A stretch of DNA of 64,000 nt from Canna indica (GCA_034359265.1 CP136892.1:81584001-81648000); one strand, 5' to 3'. Shown: positions 40,401-53,462, counted from the stretch's first letter. The notes: generated by a model not told the origin, from the sequence alone. Translations and numbers: made by a program.

Positions 40401-43400
40401 TGTGGATACTACTACAGTCCTTGAGAGTTCAGGATCAATCTGTAAACCAAAAGAAGAAGAGTGAGAGTATTTACTCAGATTAATTTAAGTTAATCTCAAC
40501 TTGGATGATGCAATTCAACAACTGCCTGATTGTTTGCTGAATCTTGGAATAAATTAAATTAAATGAGAAGCACAAACTACTGAAAGAAGATGGCACAAAC
40601 TTGCATCACTATCCTACGTGTTGTGGCATTACTCCAATCACTACAATCTTCAAGGCATAAGATGATGAACTCTTTATGTTGCATTTTAGCTCGTACAAGT
40701 GCCTCTACTGCACGAGCTTGTCCCTGCAAAAAAAATTATCATCAAAGGGAAACAAGAGAACGTTGAGAAGCAGCATTAACAACCGGAAAAGACTCATAAG
40801 GTCTTAAATTTCTCACGATCCTGATCCCTTTTAGAAGAAACTATTAGATATTATGCTACAACTGCTTGAGCTCATAAAATAATAGCTAATATCAAATCTT
40901 TACTTATGAAACAATAAAAAAGGAATAATCATATATTAAAGTGATTGAATAACAAAATATGATCCTAAAAATGTTAATGCATGCATGACTGTAGAGAAGT
41001 CATAATCTTCAAATACGAGTATTTTTGTACTATTTAGGATAATAAACATTGCTCAAACTTTGAAGGAAAAAAGCTAGATTTCTGCAAAAATATGTATAAA
41101 AGATGTTAAGATGGATAAATATTTTAAAAAAACTTAGGTTTTCTTTCAATGTCTGAAGAAGCTCATGCTTCAGCTCTCTTCAGTTAGGTACTTGGAATGA
41201 ATCCATGGAAAGTAAAAAAGGGAATATTTTTCTTTCTATTTATACATTTAGAACATTCAGATGTAAATTAAAAAAATATTTTAACAATGCACATGACCCC
41301 AGCTAGTCATGAAATATAGTAAATATGGCAAGATCATCTATGAAGATATTTCTGTCTAAAATGTCATTTTTAAGATTATCAAATGTGTATATATATTCTC
41401 AACTTGGCTTCCTGATGAAATTACTTCCCCAACAACAATATGTTCTGTTGAAAAGTAAAAAACATGTCCACAATTATGGTTTAAAATACCGTACCGTACC
41501 GTACCTGCCCGGTACGGCCGGTATTTATCGGTTTACAAGATATCCGGTATAGAGCGGTACTGGGTATCTCGGTTAATATCGCCCATACCGGTCGGTATTT
41601 ATAAAATACCCAGCTGTTACAGCCCGGTATGACAGCACAGCTGTCGTGCTGTCTTTTAAAAGACAACACATAGCTGTCTAAAAGTGTTGTCTTTTAAGAC
41701 AGCACAGTGCTGTCAAAAGATTTTAAAAAAAAATCAGCCGGTATGCTTTTTTCGTACCGTACCGTACCGTACCGTGTATCGGTACGGTACCGGTACATAC
41801 CACCGGCCAGTGACCGAGATCGGTACCGGTACCGGTATTTTAAACCATGTCCACAATCACTATTCAGAAAGGAGTATAGCAACTTAGAAGCAGTGTTGTG
41901 GATGGCAGTTCTAGCTAGTAAACTATGATGACAGCTTTTTATAAAATTACATCTCCCATTTACAATAGTAGTCTTGACAATTCATCAGCTACTTTTCCAT
42001 GTATCAAAATCAACATTGGGCAACAAAAAATCCTGAAAGAGGCTTTTTTTCCTTTTTTCCGAAAAAATGACAAGTTCCAAAAAAAGTAAAAAAGAAACAA
42101 AATATTATATAATGAATGAGAAATGAAGGAAAGATCGAGGTGCGCCAATGGCAAAACATCCTATTAGATTCATCACTATCAAGCATGATCAATTGATCAT
42201 TAGGAAAAAGAAAATAATGCTAAATACTTTTGGTGAGTACATGTCCACTATAATAAAACAGAAGTTGGAGAATACCTGCAAAGTTCGGTTTCTTCGACCT
42301 GGAGCAGGAATAACAAGGCCCGGGGTATCAATAATGGTAAGATTTGGGCAGTTCTTATACTCTACCCTGATGATTATTTCTTTCTCTGAGAATTGACAAG
42401 GATCACTCTCCAACCTCATGTTTTCAGCTTCAATGTAAGCCTGCAAGCAAAGAAAGAATAAACAATCACATGAAATAAGAATATTAAATTTAAATTTAAA
42501 TAAAAAAACAAAAAAACAACAACACTACATGATCAACTAACATGGAAGGTGTAGTTCAAATCCATATCAACATTGTTTCATGGGGCAATGATCTTTTTTT
42601 TTACAATTAATCGTTTTGCCTGCAATTCAGGTATTGTGAAAACTGTCACTGTTAGAACGTTAATTACTATAATTCAAAGAAGAATGATAATTCCTTCTAA
42701 GGAAAAAAATGAAAACAATAAGTTATTATTTCAATGTCAAATTTGTGTCTCAATTTGCAGAAGAAAGTAATGCATCAGCAAAGAAATGTGAAACACCCCC
42801 CAATCATTTCCAAAGGACGTAATAAGTGCAAACATATAATTTTACGGCAAGCATAAAGACGAACATGTAATGTACCTAAAACCCCAAACAGCAATGCGAG
42901 TTAGTTTTATGAATCACCTGGAAGTTAACCAAACAAGCATAAAAAACTGCTCGACAAATGAACCCATTCTTGGAGGTAGAATAAACAGGAATAAGAAAAG
43001 CAAAAATCAATAAAGCACTAGGGGAAGCACCTGGATCTCCGGGAGGGACATGCGATTGGCGACGGAGGGGTCGGCGCCGGGAACGAGCCGGCACACAGGA
43101 ACAACGCAAGCGGGGTTGTACTTCATGTGAAGGGTGATGGGACGGCGAGTCTTGGTGCCGCCGCCGACGTGGTTGAACTGGAAGCCCATGAGGGCCTCAA
43201 CGAGCGCGCTCTTGCCATCAGTCTGGTGCCCCACAACCAGCACGGCCGGAGCGTCGAAGGGCGTCTCGAACTCCTGAGCCAGCCCGTGGAGCTCGTTATA
43301 GGCCTCGTAAAGCTTCCAGGAAGCCGACAAGGAGGAGCCATCATCTTCCTCTCGCTCATCCTCCTGATCCTCCTCCGCCACCTCACTCCTTCTTCCCTCG

Positions 43401-43429
43401 CCCCACTCGGCGGTTTGGCCCTTCTTCAT
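34462..43429 (-). CDS. ARC5: ARC5/DRP5B dynamin-related plastid division GTPase, copy B
   Basis: Second complete ARC5 gene. Exons: 43031-43429, 42276-42440, 40601-40723, 40218-40439, 39711-39844, 39522-39614, 39283-39346, 39036-39084, 38782-38864, 38446-38603, 38313-38373, 37058-37120, 36875-36975, 36436-36493, 36007-36342, 34603-34767, 34462-34524. All phases match copy A, giving 778 aa, and every donor is GT, including the one that is GC in A (36005-36006). GTPase motifs GHQTDGKS, DTPG and TKLD are intact. Protein differences seen against A are few and mostly in the N-terminal leader (Gln for Pro at residue 5, Asp for Glu at 29, Gly for Asp at about 118). Upstream DNA is conserved with A, so both may be transcribed. 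Confidence 0.93.
41466..41858. mobile_element. Mutator-like MITE in ARC5 intron 2, copy B
   Basis: Element 41476-41848 starts ATGGTTTAAAATACCG and ends with the inverse CGGTATTTTAAACCAT. The flanking repeats are GTCCACAATT and GTCCACAATC. Same insertion as 17300-17669 but with the left terminal repeat complete; it therefore predates the duplication. Confidence 0.85.
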
Positions 43430-43734
43430 GGCGTCCGACGGCTACTGGTGGTGGGAAAGGGTGAGCGGAAGCAAGCGGGCGAGCAGAGGAGCAGCCGCGC
43501 GGTCGGTGAAGATAATATAAAATGCCTAAAATAAAAGAGCGCGGGATCATAGATGATAGATCACCGTCCGTTGGGATCACAATGATTTGGGATGCGTTTC
43601 GATCACCTTATTGATTTCGTGGAGATTCGTGCAGACCTGATGGATCATGGATGGTCGTGCGCCTTGGTGGTTCTGTACCGGAGAGAACCCTAACGACAAA
43701 ATATTTGTATGAAATATTTTTAATGATAAAATAT

Positions 43735-43935
43735 ATTATATAATTTTTTATATTATATTATATAATTATTATATAATATTATATTATACTGTATATTATA
43801 TTATATTACATTATATTATAATATATTATATTACATTATATAATATATTATATTACATTATATAATATACAATATTATATTATATATTATATTATATTAT
43901 TATAATGTATATTATATTACATAAATTAATTAATA
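43735..43935. repeat. TATAT-type AT-rich low-complexity tract, copy B
   Basis: About 200 bp of TATTATA/TACATTATA variants, shorter and differently arranged than the copy A tract. Confidence 0.8.
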
Positions 43936-44690
43936 CATATTAATACTATACATATTAGTTCATGTGTGCAATAAATATTGTATAATAATAATATAATATA
44001 AATTAATATTATACAAATTAATCAATATAAATTAGTATTGTACTATGTATCAAACCAGTAATAAAGAAATTGGTGCCATCAATTAAATTGGACATAAAAA
44101 ATACGGGTAGGACTCGAAACATATGGACACAGCACACCCACACTCGATACAGAGGATGCATAACGGGTCAGCGCCACAAGGCACAACAATTCCATTGGTT
44201 GTGATTCGGATCGGGTGGGTTGGGCTCCGGATTGCCAAATTAAACATAGAAGCCTCGTCCGAATTCATGAGTCGTACTTGGATCGTCTCATTTCGTTGAC
44301 AACAGTTGCATACAAACATGACGCAAATAATTAATCATAGTAAGCAAATTGATACAATGTCATTAATTCATTTGAGTTGTTTTCTAATTTTGATATAGTA
44401 AATTAAAGTAGATTGAAGAAAATTTAATATTTACATAAAATATAATAAACTTTATCAATATTCTGAATATAACCAAAAGATAGGTGATTTGAATAAATAT
44501 ATATTTATAAAATATATTGTATGTCTTATTTTTAGTATAAATATATATTATGGGTCTTATCTTCTTGCACAAACACGATAATATAAATAAGATGTTACAA
44601 CTAAAGATCAAACTCAATGTTAAGCAACATACTTAAATATCTAACCACTCATTTATTAGTAGGTCAACTATATGATCATTGATTTGGTTA
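43936..44690. other. Duplicated non-coding flank, copy B
   Basis: Matches 19900-20620. No gene recognised. Confidence 0.4.
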
Positions 44691-44694
44691 TAAG

Positions 44695-45210
44695 GAGACA
44701 TTTGGTATGCGATAATCTAATTAAAATTATCTAGATCCTATCATATTATCATATTTGATTGAAATAAATTAGTAATCTGAATGTCCATGGTAATCTACAT
44801 TACTACTCAAGTGATAATCTACATTACCAAGAGAAAGGATGATTATGTGGATTATCCGTAAAATGATAATATTTTTTTTTTGATAAAAATATTCTCAACT
44901 AAAATATTCTCTATTGACAAAGAAAAAAATCATCGTCTCGTCTCATTTGCCTCATCTAATAGTAAATTGGTAATCTTTATTTTTCATTTTTTCATTTTTT
45001 TTATTTGAAAGTATTTTAGTTAAAGATATAAGTTTCCTAGTAATTTTTTTTTATACCAAATAAGATAATATGGATTACTATTTACTAGCGAGATTATTAG
45101 TAAACATCGTAATGTAATATTACCGATAATTTTAAAAATAATAATTTATCTAGATGATAATTTAGATTCTCATTAATCTTAAATGATAATGTACCAAAAT
45201 GCCCCCTAAG
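44695..45210. mobile_element. MITE with both ends, copy B
   Basis: The left ACATTTGGTATGCGATAATC is complementary to the right GATAATGTACCAAAATGCC. Subterminal GATAATCTA/TAGATGATAAT motifs are inverted as well. This is the complete form of the remnant at 20625-21115. Confidence 0.6.
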
Positions 45211-46555
45211 TTCTTGTGTCATATGGAGGATAATATTTTTTTCATTAATTTTAAAGCTAAATAGATAACTAAATAATTATGAAAATATGTGTTAAGAAGA
45301 TAGATCACCACTGCAAATGGATTAAGGGATGAATTCATTTATAACATGAATCATATTCTACGATAAATGGATTGAGCGTTCATATTTGACCTATTTATGA
45401 GAATTTTTTCCCCCTTAATCGCATGTGAATAGGTTATAGGAAAATGGTTAAATTTGTCTTGAAGTATTAAAAAATAAAATAAATTTATTTCTTAATTATA
45501 TTTTTGACTAAAATTATCATTAACGCTACATAATTGAATCAATTTTATCTTATTTCTTAACGGAAGTCCACATTAGCAAATGGAAGCCAACATGACAAGT
45601 GAAGCTCGGCCACATAAAATGCCACGGTGAAAAATAACATGTGGTAATTATGTACTAACAAAAATAATTTTAATTCAAAATATATTTAATAGGTAAATTT
45701 GCATATTTTTTAATATACTTCAGAGATAAATTTGATTTTTTTTCCTTTTTATTTAGGTGTGTTACTTTTTTGTGATGATTATCAATACACCGTTTTAATT
45801 TGAGCTCCATGATATATATACTCTCTATCTTCTAATTATGAAACAAATATACTTTATTACATAAAAAATTATTACGAAGCTGAATTTTTTTTATTAAATT
45901 TCACACATGAATGAATCTAGATCGTTAAGAGTAGTGAACCTAACATCACTAAGACTTAAACCTATCATCATTAGATTCACTCTTTTACGGCATAAATTTA
46001 TTTTTACTTTTGAATTAAATTTTAATCGTATTAGATTCAATATTAATAAGATTAGATTCACTCTGCAACGAACTTTATAGAAATTACCATCTTTTATTAC
46101 CTACGAGCCTTACTAAAATTAAGAAGTAATTCATATTTCAAATTTTTAATTTTTTTTAATAAATCAAATTAATTGTTTTAATTTGTTCCCTTGAAGCACG
46201 GGTTAGATAAATTTCTTAAAAAATACTGAACATCTTATCACGATTGATGCAATGATTGAGCTCCAAGTTTTGATAGGGTCGGGTTCCATTAGATTCAGTA
46301 TTAATCGTATTAGATTTAGTATTAATCTAATGGGCCGGGTTCCATTAGATTCTTATCACGAATTAAAATTTAATTGTATTAGATTTAGTATTAATAAGAC
46401 TAGATTCACTCTAGAACGAACTTTATAGAAATTATCATCTTTTATTATCTAGTAGTCTTACTAAAAGAAGTAATTCCTATTTCAAAATTTCAATTTTGTT
46501 TTTTTTTATTTAATAAATCAAAATAACTGTTTTAATCTGTTCCCTTTGAGCACAG
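45211..46555. other. Copy-B-only AT-rich segment with an internal tandem duplication
   Basis: No match in copy A and no gene recognised. The string TTTCTTAAAAAATACTGAAC with the following 60 bases occurs at 46210-46280 and again at 46566-46630, next to two similar TAGATTTAGTATTAATAAGA-type stretches. This indicates a duplicated unit of about 350 bp. Confidence 0.5.
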
Positions 46556-47065
46556 GTTAGAAAAATTTCTTAAAAAATACTGAACATCTTATCATGATTG
46601 ATGCAATGATTGAGCTCCAAGTTTTGATAGGGTTCCATTAGGGTATATGAGGTGTATCCAGCCAAAGTATGTTCATGTTCATGTTGCCAATGCAATGTTG
46701 CTATTTATGGACTCCAATAAACAAATTTGACCAAATTAATTAAGAATAATATATATGGGTTGGAGATTAAATCAATTAGGCAACCCCCAAAGTCCACATA
46801 CAAAGTACTACTCTAGACCATTAGGGCAGACAACTACTTCCAAATGCCATTAATTTGATGAAGATCTCAACAGGAATTAATTTGACAATGTGCATGTACT
46901 TGTAATCCTCTTAATTATGATATCTATTTATTTATTTTAAAAAATAGCACAAACCAATTGCACTTTGCAGTTGCCTACTACTCTACTAGGATTACTCAAT
47001 TCATTCCATGCACGTGGATGTTAATTTTTTTTTATTAAAAAAGAAAAGCACCAAAACTTAGAAAG

Positions 47066-47692
47066 TCATAAAATACTCAGGTATTGAATAAAGAGGACAG
47101 AGGCTGATTTCATTTTATTCATATACTCAACTTCAAGCATATTACAATGTTCTTTCAAGAACTCATCAAATGATCCTTTACACCAGTACTCAGCCTCTAT
47201 AATCCTATCTAAGTGATCTATCTTACTATGCCATAAGCCACTACAACCTTTGTAGAGGCTTAAACCAGCTACAATATGAGTAATTACACTATAGTTCATA
47301 CTTACAAATAACCACACCTCAACACTCACCTCAGCAGCTGTCTTTGAAATGTTGATCACCAAATTCTTCAACTCCCACAGACATTCCATCTCACCCTTAA
47401 GGATTTTGATAGCATTAACACAATCAGAATACACATTCTTCACAGTCTTACCTTTCTTCCTCACATTATCTAAGCCATACCATATGACATTCATTTCAGC
47501 TTTTAAGGGGCTACCTGCTACAACAGTATCAGCACCTATAATTCTCCATTTATCATGATCTGTTAAGACAAACCCAACACCAGCTGAAACTCCATCTTTC
47601 CAAGCAGCATCACAATACAAGGAACTCTCCCAATAATTCAATTGCATTCCATTTTTTACATCTTTGCCTTTGCAATTTGGTTTCCTTTGCAA
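47066..47692 (-). pseudogene. L1 RNase H domain remnant
   Basis: A 208-residue open frame with the plant L1 RNase H pattern: LYCDAAWKDG (first Asp), GSPLKAEMNVIWYGL (Glu), NVYSDCVNAIKIL (second Asp), then the VITHIVAGLSLYKG tail. The upstream frame 47656-47901 (WLLWKNRR) continues the same protein in another frame, so the ORF is frameshifted. Confidence 0.8.
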
Positions 47693-48159
47693 TTTGGTTT
47701 CTTACCCTTTTGACAATATTCCAATGCATCATTGAAAGCTTTCATAAATATACAATTCAGCCCTTCTTTTTTCCCTTTGAATTTCATTTGACGTCTGTTC
47801 TTCCAGAGTAACCAAAAAGAGTTAGCAATAAATGCAATCAGCTTCTCACCAAATTTTTTTTCAACTTTATCAGCTTCTTTAATCCAAGCACCTTTCCCCA
47901 ATTTTTCTTGTAGCTAAACATAATACCCAGGCTGTATTCTACAAGTTCCCAATACTCCAATGCATACTAGCATTCAAAAAGTATATGCTCAGTGGAATCA
48001 ACTCCTGAATAGCAGCTGAAACACTTTGAACATTCAATCCCAGTAAAGTACGTTAATGAACTAATTACTAGTAGGCAACCTTTTCCACAGTAATTTTCAT
48101 AGAAATTTTTTAACCATTTTTGAAACTTTTAATTTTCAGATTTCCTTCCAACTGATATC

Positions 48160-48642
48160 TGTTAGAATATTTTTTAAATATTCTATATTTTTATTTTTCA
48201 TATGTGAACTACAATCAATTGTAATGTTTTGATTTAATAAAAACGGATTTGATCTTATGATCCATTATTGAGATGTCTGTTAGCTCATGTGATTTTGATC
48301 CATGTGATTCGAGCTTGAAACACTTAATCATGATTGGTGTGATTAATCAAGTATAGGCCCGATTAATGAAGCTCGTGATGGACGGGCCCATATAATCAGT
48401 TATAAATAGAGGCTAGGTCCCCTCTATACACCGTGTGGAAAAACCCTAGCTCATATATAGTTGCTTTCCCCATCAAAAGCAGAGCATTTGAGACGGTGTT
48501 GTGGAGGAAGACTCGGCTTTCCTTGGAGATCCAGAAGTTTATTCCGCTGCAGATATGCCGTCATCAAGTAAGATCTTATCTTACTAATTTATTTATGATA
48601 TTCTTATATTCATGAAATACTTTATTAAAGATTTGTCTTACA
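48160..48642 (+). repeat. 5' LTR of copia element
   Basis: TG...CA ends. It contains a TATAAATAGAGG-type core promoter near 48400-48412, followed by CCCTCTATACACC, the probable transcription start region. Confidence 0.9.
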
Positions 48643-48644
48643 AT

Positions 48645-49014
48645 TGGTATCAGAGCAAGACCTAGTCCTAAGCATGATGAGAGAGTTTATGTGAGAAAGG
48701 GCTGCCTAGGTGATGGGGTGGAGCCGCTACTAGGCTATGCCTCACATGCCACCGACTTGGGTGTGATTCTGGGCTATGAACTAGAATCGAGTTGGGTCTT
48801 GACGAGGACGTCAAGACATAAGTGGGAGAGATTGTAATACCCCGATTTAGTCCCACATCGGGAGTATGTTGGATGTGGTGTTAGCTTATAAGGCTTGATG
48901 GGTGTGCTACCATCAACTTCAGCTTGAGCATTTTAATTGGGCCAATGAGTTGGTCTATGAAGTTGATGAGTTAGTTATCCCATCAAGCGGGTTATAAAAA
49001 ATTGGCATCAGAGC
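48645..49014 (+). other. TRIM-like insert with its own polypurine tract, LTR-like block and second primer-binding site
   Basis: After the first primer-binding site comes a short unique stretch. It is followed by AAGTGGGAGAGA (48820-48831) and a TGTAATACCCCGATTTAGTC start at 48833 that includes the TAGTCCCACATCGGGA string common in plant LTRs. A second TGGCATCAGAGC is at 49003-49014. The order, polypurine tract then LTR-like block then primer site, is what an embedded small LTR element would leave. Confidence 0.6.
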
Positions 49015-52000
49015 AAATTTTTCATGAATTTAAGAATTCGTGAATAATCTATTTAAATTTTGATTCATCGTTTTTTATATTAAAATCATTTTTTCTGTTT
49101 GGATTAATTTATTATCCTCTGGATATTATATTTTTTTGATGAATCATGTTTTTATCCGTTGGTTCTCTCCCTGCTGTGTAATTTTATTTGGAGTGGATCT
49201 TATAAGGTATAACAATGATATGATTTTTGATTATGTACCTTAGTATATAAAAAAAAAATACTGATTATTCTCGAATATATATCTGCTGCTTTTGGTGATA
49301 CACTGTGCTTGTTGTCTAAATTTTCTCGGATGTTTTGATGTCTCGATCAACCTGCACTGTTTATATTTGCTGTGTGCATCTTTCCGTGCCTTATCGCTTC
49401 TTTTTCTCGGTGTGCGTGCGCTGCACACCTTAACATATGCGGCGTGCGAAGAGCAGCGAGACGTGCTTCATATTTTTCCTAGCGTTTAATTGTGTAAATT
49501 AAATTATTACTGTTGAAGTTTTAATTTGAGATCTGAATCATTGTGTTAATTTGGGCTGAATCGCTTTATTACCCTTTGGATACTGTGCATCTCTCGGTGA
49601 GTGCATTATTAACCGCTAGATCGTGCACAACATTGTGGATAAAGTGTGATTTAATTTTACTTTTGAAACATCACTTTCTGCCTGCTGTATGATGGCGTGC
49701 GGCACTGCCAGTGTCTTTGTTCATTTGTGATGGTGGCTGCACAATCTTTTAATTAGTCTTTTGATTAATTGATGTTAAGATATGTTTATTAAACATTGTG
49801 TGTAGGCGGCTGCAAGGAAAAGTAATTAAAGTTATTTTTAAGGAATCCTAATTACGTAAGAGGAGAGAATATATCAATGGCTGAGATTAAAATATTTAAT
49901 ATGGATGGCTGTGATTGAATTGGAATTTTCTGCATTATCAATTCATTTTTATCATTAATTAAGGCTGAAATATATCTGTTATCATCTTTTTGATGTGTAC
50001 TCTCGATCAAGTGCTATCTGCTGCAGCTGATCGAGGTGTGTGCTGCTTGCAGCACACGTCAGTCGGCGCGCGCTGCTTGTAGCGCACGTCAGTTTGGTCT
50101 TTTGACCGATTTTTTAGGAAATAATTGATAATGATTCAGTTTATTTCAAATTTTGCAACCGGTTCAGAAGCTCGTTCAGCACTATTTCACCCGTCAATCA
50201 ATATGGTTTGATTAATTTTTGGCTTGGTTCATTAAGATTTCAGCCGGTTTATTTCCTATTTTCATTTGGTTTACTTGAAATTAGACCGGTTCACATGTAA
50301 TTGATTAATTTTAGTTAAAATCACTTATGGACCAGCTCCAATATATTAAATTTGATCTGAACCAGATTCAATTCAGCATCATTTGAGCTTAATTTTCAAT
50401 CGGTTCGGCTTAATTTTTACCGGTTCAATTTAATTTTCAGCCGATTCATCATATTTTTGACTGGTTCAGCTTAATTTTTATCGGTTCGCCGGTATTATGT
50501 TTAGTTCATCTCAATTATATTTTGTTCATGCTTAATTGATCCTTTTATGATTGGTTCAACTTGATTTAGTGAAATTTTCAGTGGTTCACTATGTTTTTAA
50601 CCAATTTACTTTAGAATTAGATCATGACATGAAATTTTGAATACAATATTTAAATTGTGTTGGAATTCTTTCTCATTGAATTTAATTTTTGGGAGCCTTG
50701 TGTATTTATGGATTAGACTTTTGATCCCAATATATGTCATGTGATTTATCATATTAAATATCATGCTATAATTGATCACGTGATTATTGTCGTCGATTTT
50801 ATTATATTGCAGTATTTTAAATTTTTAATGTGACTGCAAAATCTTTCATATCTTGTGCTGGAACTGAACTGGGCTATTGGATCTTGAATATGGGCCTAAT
50901 ACTATTAATGGTCTTTCTCCAATTTTTCAGTCTGCTGCTTATAAAAGTTCTGCGCATAATAAATAGACTTATTTTTTCTGCTTAATTTAGGCATAATGCA
51001 GCATTATTATCCTGATATTATAATAATACTGCATAATTGACACAGTATAGCTGATTTATTATCATAATTTTATCAGCATGATTCGTTTCATGATTCTTTA
51101 TTGCAAATTTTATTGTCATGATTCAAATTTTGCTACATTTAGCTTGATGTAGAATACATGTGATTTATTATTTACGTGATAATATTATTATTCATTTTAT
51201 GTTATGTGGATTACTTAAAATATTAATTCATTATTGTAAATAATGCTGCCAATTTTTTATATATATTTGAAACCTAATATAGCTACAATTAGGTGGGGAT
51301 ATTGGCATAATTTACAACCACATAAACATAAATAATAATTTGAAATGATCATTGATTTAAATTCATTATTAACCATGATACTTTATTCTTGTACCAATTT
51401 TGCAATATATATTGGATTTGAATATTTGACATGTGGGCAATTGATTCCTATATAAGGTTTTTCACTGATTATTGCTTGTAATTACTGCCAAAGTGGGATT
51501 ACTTGTAGTGATTAGTGGTTTTTCTTATCATTCGAGGAATGCTTCAAATTAATTCATTCAATAATTTATCCCAAAAGATGATTATTGAATGTTTTAATTG
51601 GAAGTTTTGTAATGGAGTTAGAAGAGTGTGCATTGGTCTAGAAATTTGTCTGCCCAAAGGTGATAATTTTTTTGAAAATTAGTGTATTCTCATACTTTAA
51701 CTCATTAAGGCTTTATTTTGTGATTACATGTTCTGCCCAAAGGTGAATATGTATATTTGGTTAGCCTCAATTTCAATTTTATTATATGCCCTATAATTTA
51801 ATCTAACAAATTCTAGTTATATTGTGATGAAGTTATTAGAGTGTGCGTTGGTCTAGAAAATCTATCTGCCTAAAGGGGACATGTTCTTGAAAACTAATGT
51901 AGTCTCATTGATTAACTGATTCATAAATTGATCACTTGTTGATAAGATAGTGACACTAATAGGATGTGAAGAAAATAATTGATTAATATATAAATGTGAA

Positions 52001-52080
52001 GGTCAGTGGGAGGAAAATATTTTTTCTATTAATAACTAGCTGAATATCAAGCTACCTGACCTAAAAATATTAATATACGA
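49015..52080 (+). other. Copia internal region without recognisable coding sequence
   Basis: AT-rich. Contains a block (50150-50620) of imperfect repeats of about 30-40 bp built on CGGTTCA...TTAATTTT, and a repeated GTGTGCATTGGTCTAGAAA...CTGCCCAAAGG motif (about 51625, 51735 and 51843). Stops occur in all frames; I see no gag or reverse transcriptase motif. Confidence 0.6.
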
Positions 52081-52293
52081 CTTCACATTGTAGATCTCAT
52101 TACAAGACTCCATACATTTAGAATCAAATTTTTGACTGTTAGAGATCTTGTAAAGAAAGGATATATTTTAGTTGAACACATAGAGACAGATCTGATGCTT
52201 GCTGATCCCTTAACCAAGGGACTCAGACCCATAGTCTTTAAAAGACATGTTGAAAATATGGGCATTCTGAGTTCTTTTGATGCGCTTGGTTAG
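52081..52293 (+). pseudogene. Copia pol C-terminal (RNase H) remnant
   Basis: Seventy codons ending at TAG 52291-52293 carry the conserved copia C-terminus: TVRDLVKKGYILVEHIETDL, then MLADPLTKGLRP and FKRHVENMGIL. Upstream pol is missing. This fixes the element as Ty1/copia and shows its orientation. Confidence 0.85.
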
Positions 52294-52983
52294 TGGGAGT
52301 TATTTTTCCTTTTGTTTTGAGCACTTTGATACATGATTGTTAGGTTTATGTTACCGCATGTTCAATAATAATTTTTTTTTCCTTTGAGATCATATTGTCA
52401 TATTTAATATATGTGTTCAATAATTATTTAAGACTCGGTATCATTTGAATCAGAATGTCTCTTGATTGATACCATATTTAAGTCTAGAGACATCATATTT
52501 TTTGTTTAAAGGCTCGGTGTCATGTGAATCATGTTGCCCATTGATTGATGCCAATTTTGAGTCTAGGGACTTGATGGTTTTTTATTTTTATTTTAAAAAC
52601 CATACGCTTTCTCCTGCCGAAAGGTGTATCTAGAAGAGAAAGTATGAGGACTGACAATGAAAATAACATTGTTCTTATCGGATCATTTTAAGTGTTATTT
52701 TCATGCTACACTCCACACCAATGACAATTGTCAGCAATGTCAGTGGTATTCGTGACCATGGAAAGTCTTATGTCCAGTATTGTCATGGTGGCTGCCATGA
52801 TTCGATATCATTGGTTGTTGATATGAGTCATAATAAGCGTTGCATCTTGGATCATTTTTTATTTTATTTATTTATTTTGTGGCCACATTTTTATTTTTTG
52901 AAATATGTGATTAAACCCGAGTGTCGTTTTTTAAATTTTTTCAAAAATAAAATTTTACAATTGATCTTGCCCAAGTGGGAGAA

Positions 52984-53462
52984 TGTTAGAATATTTTTTA
53001 AATATTCTATATTTTCATTTTTCATATGTGGGCTACAATCAATTGTAATGTTTTGATTTAATAAAAATGGGTTTGATCTTATGATCCATTATTGAGATGT
53101 CTGTTAGCTCATGTGATCTTGATCCATGTGATTCGAGCTTGAAACACTTAACCATGATTGGTGTGATTAATCAAGTGTAGGTCCGATTAATGAAGCCCGT
53201 GATGGACGGGCCCATATAATCAGTTATAAATAGAGGCTAGGTCCCCTCTATACACCGTGTGGAAAAACCCTAGCTCATAGTTGCTTTCCCCATCAAAAGC
53301 AGAGCATTTGAGACGGTGTTGTGGAGGAAGACTCGGCTTTCCTTGGAGATCCAGAAATTTATTCCGCTGCAGATATGTTGTCATCAAGTAAGATCTTATC
53401 TTACTAATTTATTTATGATATTCTTATATTCATGAAATACTTGATTAAAGATTTGTCTTACA
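52984..53462 (+). repeat. 3' LTR of copia element
   Basis: Matches 48160-48642 with scattered substitutions and lacks 4 bp (CTCATAGTTG against CTCATATATAGTTG). Preceded directly by the polypurine tract. Confidence 0.9.

Larger units (their letters stand above)
28022..47405. repeat. Segmental duplication, copy B
   Basis: Second copy of the PPR / IDH fragment / ARC5 / L1 block. Offsets to copy A are 23236 at the PPR, 24544 at the IDH fragment, 24262 at the ARC5 3' end and 24179 at its 5' end, reflecting indels. B retains segments missing in A (30306-31640, 45180-46545), so A carries several deletions or B several insertions. Confidence 0.9.
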
